64,000 bases of DNA, taken from positions 18,144,707 through 18,208,706 of the forward strand of contig JAKJHU010000005.1 in NCBI GenBank assembly GCA_022316685.1. Reading direction: 5' to 3'. The translations under genes and the position numbers were made by a program. This DNA comes from Progne subis subis (Eukaryota > Chordata > Aves > Passeriformes > Hirundinidae). The notes under the pieces were generated by a model that had not been told where the DNA came from, ran no database searches, and was given only the letters and a program-made list of their open reading frames with translations. This document shows positions 14,054 to 23,885 of the stretch, in pieces (position 1 is the first letter of the stretch; each line of letters begins with the position of its first letter).

Positions 14054-14225
14054 TGCCGAGCCGAGCCGCGCTGAGCCAGGCTGCGCCGCGCCGGAGAGGG
14101 CGGAAGAGAACCGAGCCGAACTGTGGCAGGGAAAGCCGAGCCGTGCCGTGCCGAGCCGCGCCAGGGAAAGCCGATCCGAGCGGAGCGGAGCGGAGGCGAT
14201 CCGGGCAGCGCCGATCCGAGCCGCG
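14054..14225. repeat. Degenerate CCGAG/GAGCC array in the 5' leader
   Basis: The words CCGAG, GAGCC, GCCGAGCCG and GGGAAAGCCGA recur many times with irregular spacing. GGGAAAGCCGA appears twice (about 14,130 and 14,164), differing in the next base. On the minus strand the array translates as repeating Arg-Leu-Gly-Ser-Ala, which only reflects the repeat. It lies in the presumed promoter or 5' untranslated region and looks like an expanded GC-rich minisatellite rather than coding sequence. Confidence 0.75.
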
Positions 14226-14602
14226 CTGCCCCCGCGCCTGCAGCAGGAGGCGCTGCCGGGCGCCGCTGCGCCCGCGCCGGGCTGCGGGCCGGAGTCCCAC
14301 ATTCCCCGTGCCAAGTGCCGGGGAGCGGGGGTTGGACGTGCGCGCTCGGCTCCTCCCTCCCTCCCCGCTCGCCCAGCAGCAAAGTAACTCCGGAGTACGA
14401 GGGGAATCGGTGCCGCCGCCGCCGCGCTCGTCGCGCCGCAGACGGCTGCCCCAGCGGGCGGCCCCGGGGCCAGCGGGCGCCCCTCGGCGCGGGGCTCTCC
14501 TGGCGAGGCGCCGCGGCGAGAGGGGCGGTCGAGGTGCGCTCCGCCCGCCGCCGCGGGCCGGGGCAGCACCGGCCTCTTTTAGAAACTTCTCCGCAAGTCG
14601 GC
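14075..14602 (+). other. Probable 5' leader (promoter-proximal/5'UTR)
   Basis: The sequence between the in-frame stop TGA at 14,072-14,074 and the start codon at 14,603 contains no ATG in any frame; the last plus-strand ATG before the start codon is at 13,829. Any transcript starting after 13,832 would therefore have 14,603 as its first AUG. The transcription start cannot be fixed from sequence, so only part of this segment need be transcribed. The reading frame of exon 1 stays open throughout, so a non-AUG N-terminal extension is formally possible but has no supporting motif. Confidence 0.5.
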
Positions 14603-14714
14603 ATGGGCAGGGGCGCCGGCGCCGCCGCCTCGCTGCCGCTGCTGGCCGCGCTCGCCCTGCTGGCCGGCCGCTCGCCCGCCCTGCTCGGGGCGGCCCGGGC
14701 CCAGCTCTCGGCAG
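14603..14714 (+). CDS. PTPRK: First coding exon with signal peptide; probable receptor-type protein tyrosine phosphatase kappa (partial)
   Basis: Seen: an ATG in good context (G at -3, G at +4) opens 37 codons plus one base and ends at a perfect CAG|GTGAGT donor, giving phase 1. The peptide begins MGRGAG, has a Leu/Ala hydrophobic core at residues 10-22, and ends GAARAQLSA, with an A-R-A|Q signal-peptidase site after residue 33. This is a secretory leader. Known: type IIB receptor phosphatases have a short leader whose last residues are S/A-A-G, followed by a MAM domain (starting GC-F-) in exon 2, then Ig, fibronectin III, transmembrane and two phosphatase domains. They act at cell-cell contacts by homophilic adhesion. 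Inferred: LLGAARAQLSA(G) resembles human PTPRK in length and sequence between LLG and SAG; PTPRT (ARAQ-AAG ending) is the main alternative. The MAM exon is not in the window, so another secreted or membrane protein cannot be excluded. The start is chosen because it is the first ATG after the upstream in-frame stop and directly precedes the signal peptide. Confidence 0.5.
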
Positions 14715-14737
14715 GTGAGTTCTTGCTCGGCGCCCAG

Positions 14738-14743
14738 GTAAGG
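14738..14743 (+). promoter_or_regulatory. Alternative 5' splice site, 23 nt downstream
   Basis: A second strong donor, CAG|GTAAGG, lies 23 bases beyond the first. Using it would end coding at 14,737 after 45 codons in phase 0 and add residues EFLLGAQ after the glycine. That phase would not match a phase-1 second exon, so its use would shift the frame. It may be a decoy, or used with a different downstream exon. Confidence 0.45.
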
Positions 14744-14786
14744 GCCGGCTGCGCGGCGGGGTCGCGCCGTGCCCGGGCTGCCTGCC

Positions 14787-14826
14787 GGGAAAGGGAGGGA
14801 AAGGAAGGGGAGAGGGTGGGGAAGGG
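14787..14826 (+). other. G-run cluster, potential G-quadruplex in early intron 1
   Basis: Seven runs of three or more G within 40 bases on the sense strand, separated mostly by one to three A or T, start about 70 bases after exon 1. This satisfies the usual G-quadruplex pattern. On the non-template strand just downstream of a CpG-island promoter it could also favour R-loops; this is inferred from composition only. Confidence 0.6.
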
Positions 14827-16439
14827 TCGCACTGCTCCGAGACCCGACTCCAGCTGCAGAGGGGGCTGCCCCACACCCTCGCCCCCTCCGCTCTGCGGGG
14901 CGCGGTGGGCGACCCACGCGTGTGTGCGCAGGCTGCCGGCGCGGGGCTCGCAGCGGCGGGCGGAGCGCGGGCTTCGGGCACCTTACAAACTCCCCTTCCT
15001 CACCTTCTCCTCCTTCTCTCCCCCGGTCAGCCTCCCCGGTGCCGGCGGGGTTGGAGCTGTTGTCGCCCCTTCCCCCGCTCAAACTTTTCCCGGCGTTTCC
15101 CTGCCCGGCGCGGAGGGCGCAACCCGGCCGCTCCCCTCGCCCCGAGGCGTGGGGTGGGGAGACACGAGTTGCCGCTGGCCACCGGGATCCCCCCTCCCCA
15201 CGCTAAAAAAAGAGTGATGGATGAGAAAGGGGAGGGAAAGCTCCGATAGGGTCGGCGTCTGTTTTGTGCCGCGAATTTCTCGCCCCTTCCTTCCTGGCCG
15301 CCCAGCGCCACGGGGTTTTGCGGAATGAAAGCCCGCGGGGCCGGGCGGTGGGAGCTGCGGCTGGCGCGGTGGTGAGTTGTTGGCCCCGGGGGAGCCTCGG
15401 GGCAGAGAGCCCGGGGCGGGAGCGGCCGCTCCGGGTAGAGAGGGCAGCATCTCCCGTGCTGTGCCGGGGCGATGCGGGGGGCACCGGGGACTTGTGTGCC
15501 GGACTGTCACCCCCACCTGCTCCGCTGTAGTTTATGAAGCACCCTTCGTTTGCTTGGGGTGAAGCTTTGTCGTGAACGTGCTCTTATTGTTTGCGGCGTC
15601 AAGTATCGCGCCTAGGACTAACTGACTGGCTGAAATAGACTTAAGGCTCTCGTTTTTCATTCTTCCCTCCCCCCCTCGTTTGAATAGTACTAGTAATTGC
15701 ATCGGGTGCATCAGCTGGACAGGCATTTGAGATCTTTATCCTACGATACTGATTTGAAAACTGCCATTAATAAAAGTGTCTACACTCTTGAGACTTTAAA
15801 GGACTGGTGTGTAGCCAAGGGGCTTTTCTTCTTTTCCTCCTTGCCCTCATATAAATTAGTTTTTAATTGAGACATTTGAAATGTCATCGATTAAGAAATA
15901 TGCTGGAGCAGTGCTGGTCTGAGCAGATTACATCCATCCTTGTGTGTCTGACTTTGGTGTGTATAATTTAATGTCTCTGTATTAGAATTGTAAAATTTCG
16001 TAAGCACCTATGAGCCCCATACCAGGGGAAGGGAAATGTACACAGCTGGTATGTTGTAGAAACAGGTAAAATAAAATATTCCCAAGCATAATATCTTTTC
16101 ATTCACGACCGTGGTTAAGTCTAAGTCAGACCAGTGATTTTTGCTTTACTCTTAACTCATCAGACTAATGTTAACACCAAAGGTAACACTTACATAAAGA
16201 TTTTTTCTAAGCTTGTTCACTGGTGTAAGGAGAGTAGGAAGTTCTGATAACTTATATGGTCTGTGGTATTTTATGCTGAAAATGCGGCATGCAACCCATT
16301 TTGGAATTGCAAGTACAAGCAGTCAGGTTGGTACTGTGGGGTATGTGTTAGGTAAGTGGAAAAGAATGTTCAATATCCTTCTGACCAGAGTAGGTGAAGC
16401 TTGTCGAGGAGTTGAACAATTGTATCTAGGAAATGCAAG

Positions 16440-16444
<5 letters not shown>

Positions 16445-16491
<47 letters not shown>
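16445..16491. repeat. Poly-T homopolymer, T47
   Basis: An uninterrupted run of 47 T, the longest homopolymer in the window. As a poly-A on the minus strand it could mark the tail of a retrocopy, but the sequence to its right (16,492 onward) shows no recognisable gene or LINE. The length is likely polymorphic and prone to sequencing or assembly error. Confidence 0.95.
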
Positions 16492-16492
<1 letters not shown>

Positions 16493-19074
16493 TGCGTATA
16501 GCATGTCAGCAGCTAGAGACTTTAGTGTCTATTGCCAAGGATCAAGAATACTGATGTGTTGCACCAGTCAGGGGTCTGTTAATCAGAGACACTCGGACTT
16601 TTTGAAGGTTTAGTGTAATAGAGTTGCTAGCAACTGGTTCTGACATGGAACTTGGTTTAATGTACAGTTTTGGGCTCTTATTAAATATGTTTGATATCCA
16701 CAAGTAGAGCTATGCCCTACTGAATTTGATAACTGCCACAAACTTTGTTTCGTTACTTATTCTAAGCCAGTCCCAGGAGTGTGCGTGTGTGTTTGTGATT
16801 CTGTTGATGAAACTTCTTTATCCTGGTGTTAGTGGATGTGCACACAAAGGTATGTCCCAGTGAAAGCCTTTCTGTAGCCTACAACGAGAAGTTTCTCTTT
16901 TTGGTGCACTCCGGAGCATCTGTTTTATACATAGGTATCTCTGTTGTTTAACATGAGTACTGTTTTGCAATCATCTTTTTTTGACTGCCTTCCACCATCC
17001 CCACCATAATATAACAGCCTGTGCTTTTCCAAGTTAAATTAAACCTAGCTAATTCTCAGCTCCCTTTTTATTAATATTCTTCTTGTCTGAATTGCAAGAA
17101 TTGAAAACAGTTAATTTACCTTTGTCATTAATGAGGGTATTAACTCAGTCTGGACCTTTCACAAATCTCTCTCTCATTGTAATTTGATTTTTATTTCCTT
17201 TTTATGATGCTCTGTGCTACTCCTGAGCATGAAGGGCAAGATCCAGAATTCTTCATAAAATTTTTCATAAAAACTTTGACATGTTTATTAAGGGTCTAAT
17301 CAAATTACAGAGCATGATTTTTTTTTAAAGTTGGCCTTCTTTGGGAACTGTGTGTGATAGTTTGCCGTCTGTTCTTCCTTCGAACATATTCCATGAAAGC
17401 AAATGAGAAGGGCTGCAGAAACTTAGGAAAAAGAACAAGATACATTTTGTAATTTGTTGCTGTTTTAGAAATTGTGCTAGCATGTCTTCTCCACCCCCTT
17501 TGCACATAATCGAAACATTGTATCTTTTTTCTCCCCTGATTTCGAATGAAAAAAAACCCCAAACCCCAAGCAATCAAAACCCCCAGCAGCTTCTTTGCCT
17601 TCTTCCCCGCCCCCTTTCCTCCAGCACAACCCTAATCCGCAGTGTAATGTTTTCTGGTCTCTGTAGATTGTTTCTTTACACCGCTGCTTTCCATGACCCT
17701 TCAACTTGGGTGCGTGCCTGTCAGAATCTAGGCCAAAATGTTTTGGCAGCATGTTCTCTGTTGAAGTCTAGCTATTCCTTATATAGCACCTCCTTTCATC
17801 TACAACTCCTACAGTTCGATAAAGAACAAGTTCAGCTTGTTTTCACAACTCAATCACTTTAAACTTATATATATATATTCAATTTTATTTTTAGCAATTT
17901 GCATATTTTCAAATTTGAAGAAAAAAAAAGGAATATTTTAAATTTTTTTATTTTTTTTTTTTTAAGAATGCTCCTGGCTTGCCAACTAGCTGATAGAAAT
18001 ATGCATTGCACTGCCTCTGATGGTGTCTGTGCAAGTGTGTGGGGTTTTAAATTACTAAATAAAAGATATGAGGATAAAAATTCTAGATGCATCAGCTCAC
18101 CTGTGGCATTTCAGATTATAGGGATAGTCAAGCATAAAAAGCACTGTATCTTTTATGAGTTCAAATTATTTATTAGAATAATTATTCCTTAGACTTTTGC
18201 ATGTGAAGTAGTTAGTGTCACAAATTAACGTGCAATAGTAAATATTTCTAGGTTAATATTTTTCCTTTCCCCTGTTAAAATAGTTATAGTCTGTCTTTGG
18301 AAGTGAATCAAACTCAGAAACTTGATATGATAAAGTAGAAAATATTTGTTTTATAGATTTTTTCCCTTTAAATATACTTACAAAGAAATATACAAGAATT
18401 GTAACCAGCATATCTATTGTTTGTAGTCATGTAGTAGAAGAAACTGAGAGCTCTTTGAAAATATTTTAAAGTACTGTAAAGTAATTTAACTAAAATTATC
18501 TCTTTGCTGCCAGAAGGGCAAGAGATGCTTCAGTCTATTTTACCTTGAATGTGATACAATTTGCATATATGTGAGATATGCAGGAGATGCTGGTGCAGGT
18601 AGGCGTGCATGTATGAGAAACTTATCATTTGTTTTATTTCCCATCAAGCTGTTAAAATGTATTGACAAATTACATGGAAAATGAGTGAAATTAAAAGTGA
18701 AATTATTTTTCTGCTTTCATCACCTCCTTCTCAAATGTTTTCTTCTCTTTTATGTATTTAGCTCCTTCCACAGCACTGTGGGTTCAGAGATCACTTGTGT
18801 ATCTGTATTTTCAGGTGTCATATTACACTTATACAAGAGATATAAATTTTCTAATTGGAACTTAACTGGTTCACGTGAAATTGAAAGCACCCAGAACACA
18901 ATGGCCCTGGAAGTCCCAATTAGTCTCATTTGTCTGAGAATCCCAGTACTGCATGATTAGCGTGGTAGTGATATACACAGTGCAACTTAAAATGAGGAAG
19001 ATATCTTGCTCTTATTTAGGATCTGCTTACACTAATAAATAAAAAATTTAAAATCCCAAGAGTGGGGGTAAGGT

Positions 19075-19200
19075 AAGAAATCTGCACATGATGAGATGAG
19101 AGGTCCACCTAGTCCAGGATCCAGTTTCTGATGGTGGGTTCTGGGGAAAGGGATTTTTGGCAAGGTGGGTGACTTCCTCTGAGTACTGTCTGCCCACAGT
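19075..19200. repeat. Possible ancient interspersed repeat
   Basis: The words GGTCCACCTAGTCCAGGATC and TTTCTGATGGTGGG recall an old amniote repeat in which 'CATCTAGTCCAGTATCCTGT' is followed by a 'GACAGTGGCC' word. The match is short and decayed, and I cannot name the family with confidence. Confidence 0.25.
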
Positions 19201-22200
19201 GACAGAGGGCTGGTATTTTATACTGTAAGTGGACTGTGTAAACATGATTGTTCCTAATGACATTTTTCAGCCTGTATTGCTTTTAGCATTTGCCTTGCTT
19301 TGTGGTAAGGAATCTATAAGTTGTGTGGAAAAAGCTATGGTCTTTTGTTTTTTGAAATAGCTTGTATTTATCCTAGCTCTTGTATGAAAAGATGAATAAC
19401 TTAAATTTCTCCTGGTTTACCTTCTTCATGCCACACAGAGTTTTTCCACTTTACCTCAACTATTCCTTTTCTAGTCAGAAAAGTCCAGTTGTAGCCACCT
19501 TCTGTGAAGTTACTATTCCATATCTTCTTTTTGTCCTTTATCAGCCTTTTCTTTCTGTTCCAGTTCTACAATGCTCAGGGCATCCGCGAGACAGCTGCCT
19601 GATGGATTTATATAGTGCTTAATAATGATTTCTCTTCTGTTCCCTATCCGTAGTGTGATCATTCCTGTCGTTTGCTTGGCTTTTTTGACCATTAATCTCA
19701 CTCCTGGTTGTGAGCTGACACTTATATGGAACTATTTCATTACTGAAGAGCTGAGATATTGCATTAAATGATGGTCTGTGGAGTGGCTGTGCCAGTGGAC
19801 AGTAGGACACTTGGGAAGCGGAGAGTCTTTAACCAGCCCTTTTGGAGGAAGGAGAGGTTTGAGCAAGGCTCTTGAAGGACTTGTGGCTTCATGTTGAATG
19901 TTTGGGAGAGTTTAATGCTTATCACCATGGTTTGCCTCTTTCTCTTTCTTGATACGCTCTTAATACAAGTGAGTTTAGAAGAGTTTATCCTCTTACGTGT
20001 AAAGATTGGCAATATCTGGATTAACATGCAGAGAGATCTGCAGCATTGCTTCTAGCCTTTCTTCTTGCTCTTGAGTCTTTATGATGTCTTTGTACGATCT
20101 CTATATAGTAGTCATCCAGGTCATCTCACCTCTCAGGAGCTGGTATGTGACTGAGTGTCAGCAACTGGTTTGGTGACATCTCTGCTCTTCCTTTTGCAAC
20201 ACAGATCCTCTTCAATGTGTACTAGGAAGCTTCCAAAAAATTACTTCTGTTCTGTTAGCTGAGTCAGTTAGGACATACCTTGTGTTTTCAGGTGCTGTTG
20301 GATTCCCACCTGTGATAGCTTATCATTGTCATGAAAAGATGCCTTTGTAGTGCTGCTCCCAGAAGTGTGCACTCCAATTTGGAGCTTCATTTGCAATCTG
20401 CCTATGCTATTAAGCTAACTTAATTTGCTGCTGCCACAGAGGAGGGCATTTCTATCGCTTGAGTGACTCTCGGGTCTCTGCCTCTGCTAGGTCTGCCCAC
20501 CAAGGGGCCTGTGGGTGAGTCGGTTTAGCTTGGTGCAGATCTCCTTGGAGGGAAGATGGGGCTTGGTATTAGTTTCCTATTAGTTCACTGGCAGATGTGC
20601 TGCCACCTAAACCTAAGGGAGGATGAGGGCTGATGGTGGGAAGGCTCGGTTTGACAGCTGTGATAGCAGTGCAGCTCATGTGAGGTGAACCTGGCACTGA
20701 TTTGAGTCACATTGGATCTATGCTCTACTCACCATGCCAGCACTTCATCCACCCAGAGATGTACAAATAGCAGTTGGGAGGACATGGATTGAGGTGGGAA
20801 GAGAGGCCTGGTGCTTGCTCTGGAGCTGGAGGGGTTAGACTGGGTGAAGGTGTTTGAGGCTGTGTTCTGGCTGACTGCACGCCAACTGATGACAGCGTTA
20901 TGCTAGTGTTTCTGACATGCAGCTTTGAGCAAACTGGGCTTAAATGTGTTCATTTGTTATAACAGATAGCTAAAGCATTTATTATATAATAGTATAAACA
21001 AGGAGTGGCCTATTCATAGCACTTAGTAGAGAGCAATTATGATGTCAAGCAGCAGAGGACTTGGTGGATGTTACACTTAGATACAAGGCTAGAATTAGAG
21101 AATGTTGTGACACCCAGTTTGGAGCACAGCAGGAACTGGTTTAAAGCTGGTTTCTGCGATTTCACATCTCTCCATGCATGATCTGGCCTTGACTGTCCTC
21201 TGGGATTTTTAAATAGGATTGCTCGCAGGATGTATATGTGAGTCGAAGGGGAAAAATGGCCATGGTTTCTAAAGGCCAGAGTGAGCCAGGTGGGCAGTAG
21301 TAAATGGCACTGGTGACAATTTTTTATCATCTGGCTGATGATAAAATGAGCATAAAATCCTTCTATACATAATTTTGTAGGTCAGAAAGGTCATTACCTT
21401 GTGCCGCTTCCTGGTAACCCTTGACTACAGTTGGCTTTAAATCACTTGTTTAAAACTATGCAAACTACTCAACTGAAGTCACCTACAGTGCACACCTTCT
21501 TTGTAGTTTTGAGTCACTTAGTCTGCTCTAACTAGGAAGCCATGTAGTTGAAAGTTGTGTTTGCATTTTCGGTAAAAGATTTGACAAATTTAATTTCTTG
21601 AGGATTGGTGCTGTGAAAAATTTCATTTTTTTTGCCCAATACTAAGGTAATATGAAGTTATTTTTGTTAGCTAGTGTATGAAAGATTGGACCTTTCAGTT
21701 TGTCAGAAAGTCATTTACTTCTGTTGCCACTTACTAAAAGGATGTGATTATGTTTATTAATTGAGTAGCAAAGGAAGCCATTTCTCAACTACCATGTAGT
21801 GAAATTAATTCTACTGACTTATATGAGACTGTTGAATACTTTAGGCCCAAGTTCTGTTGCAATTAAGTTATGGTATGTTCATTCTAATTATTACACACTG
21901 GTTACTCAATTTATTTTGAGGTGGAGTTGTATGCTTTCTTTTGTGTGTAAACACTTGCTCTGTAACAGTAAAAATGACTGATGAATATTAACCAGAAGAG
22001 AAAAATACTATGAAGAATAATTGTGGCTGTACTTCAAATTAATTTAAAACTGCTCAGAGTTAAATTTTTGCCAGGATAAATGACTTCTTGAATTATTTTT
22101 TTGTATTACTATTTCCAAAAAGAAGTTATGTTTCTTTGTGAGTCCTATAGGGTGGTTTATGATATTTGCTGGTTTTAAATGATTTATGGTTTGAAGTAAA

Positions 22201-23854
22201 AAAAAAAAAAAAAGTCTTTTGAAGCACTGAAATTTTATACTGCTTTTGTCTTCTTCACTACAGTGAAAAATTAAAGTGACAAGACCTGGCAGAGACTTGT
22301 CCTGTTGCTATTAATTAGAAAAATGCTCTGATTTTATATTTTGGCACACCATTATATCTGTATCATATCTCTGCGGTATTAGGCTGGAGTAAGATCAGAA
22401 TGGTATCAGTTGTCTTGGTTCTCCCAGTGTCATTCTCTTTGCCTGTTCTTTGTAAATGTGAAAGCACTTATCAGCCATGAGAGTGCTGGAGAAATGTGAC
22501 TGAGTTCATGACTAGATAAATTGTCAGTGCTGACTGCCATCACTATTTAAAGTACTTTAAATGGATGATTTCTTATAAAAATACCAAATGCAGTTTTATA
22601 TTTTGTTCAGCTTCTGATTCCTTAGAAGAAATGTGTTTCTACAATTACAGAATATACTTTTTTTCAGGTATCTCTCCAATTAGTATCTTTAAGTCTGAGT
22701 ATTGTATGCATTTTAAGTAGATAGTGCATACCGAAACATTTTTGTGTTAACTTCAGTGCTATTTGTCATAAGTTTTCCAGAGAATATAACGGTGCTAAAG
22801 ATAATTTTAAAATTATGTTAAATAAACAAAAAACCCCAGTCCAGTCTCGAAATTACCAAACGGTCAGTCCCATAATCCCTCCCCCCGATACCTGAAGAAA
22901 GAAGTGGATTGTCATTTTCCCCACTGTTCTCACAGTCCTTGCCCCGTGGTGGTGCTTTCCATCTCCCCCACCTTAAATACTCATTTGCAAGAGCCCCTCC
23001 CACCCCCCTTTCTTTAATCTCCTTGGCTCTCCTCGGTTTTTGTTGGAAGAGTTTCGTGCCATAAGTGAAGGGAGATAAGGTAGATGGGATTCCTTACTCA
23101 TAGCGATATAAATAATAGTATAAACAGTATAAACAAATAGTTGAGTATAGATTTCACTTGTCATGAAGTTTTTGTGTGCTCCTTTGCTTAAATGATTAGC
23201 GCATGTCTTTGTTGGTGTGACACCGTCTGGTGCATTCCATGTTCACTTTTCAGTAAATTTCTAGTAAATTTCCATGTAGAGACTTTCCACTCTTGCACAG
23301 CCGAAGTATAATAAAATGATCATTTCAGTCTTTTTCTTAGTCAATTCAGAAAAGCCAAACACATATTCTTTTTGCAGTTCATTTTTACTAGCAATCAGTC
23401 CTGACTCAATTTGTGAATATACTAGAAATTGCAAACTCATTCCACAGGCTTGCCAGCTCTTCAGCATATGAATACTTTGTGTGTGTGGTCTTGTTTAGTG
23501 CAAAAGGCCTATTTATATTAAGTTTTTTGCATTTGTAAATCTCTGCGGGGTTGGCTTTCCATTCTTGTTACCTTTCCTTTCCGATAGCATGACAAATTAT
23601 TCACAGCCCCCACTACAAACAAAATCCTTCCTGTCCTTGCTCTACTTACTTATAAGAATGTAAGTAGGTATGTAAGGGTGGAAAGACATTTTCTGGATGA
23701 GAGCAAAACCCTTAGTGTTTAATGATTTGGATTTCTGAGTCAGTTGAAATGAAGCTTGGTAATGAAAGGGATTATAATTTTCCTGGTAGACACAGGCTAA
23801 ATAGATGAGTGTAATGTCACAGCATGTAAAGATTTAAAGGTGTGTTTTTTGGTT

Positions 23855-23856
<2 letters not shown>

Positions 23857-23885
<29 letters not shown>
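23857..23885. repeat. Poly-T homopolymer, T29
   Basis: A run of 29 T preceded by a TTGGTTGG stretch, with no recognisable retroposon next to it. Confidence 0.95.

Larger units (their letters stand above)
13770..15620. promoter_or_regulatory. CpG island promoter of the exon 1 gene
   Basis: GC content and CpG density rise abruptly at about 13,770 and decline after about 15,540, with scattered CpGs to 15,620, against an AT-rich background on both sides. The island spans the leader, exon 1 and the first kilobase of intron 1, as expected for a TATA-less vertebrate promoter. Candidate sites include GC boxes (GGGGCGG at 14,522-14,528; GGGGCGGG near 15,413-15,420) and an ETS-type CGGAAG at 14,101-14,106. 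No convincing TATA box is placed ahead of the exon, so initiation is probably dispersed. Whether the promoter is bidirectional cannot be told; no coding exon is seen in the antisense direction. Confidence 0.85.

Noticed and set aside
13771..14718. Plus-strand open frame of about 315 codons overlapping exon 1 in another frame
   Set aside because: No domain, strongly biased to Arg/Pro/Ala, and it runs through the promoter repeat. The signal peptide and splice donor belong to the other frame.
14840..14870. Second CTCF-like site (AGAGGGGGCTGCC) in intron 1 start
   Set aside because: Only the AGGGGGC half fits; the preceding consensus positions mismatch.
13666..14981. Very long antisense open frames (over 400 codons) across the CpG island
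   Set aside because: They open with GTG rather than ATG, several overlap in different frames at once, and the composition is Arg/Ala/Pro/Ser dictated by GC richness and the CCGAG array. This is stop-poor sequence, not a protein.
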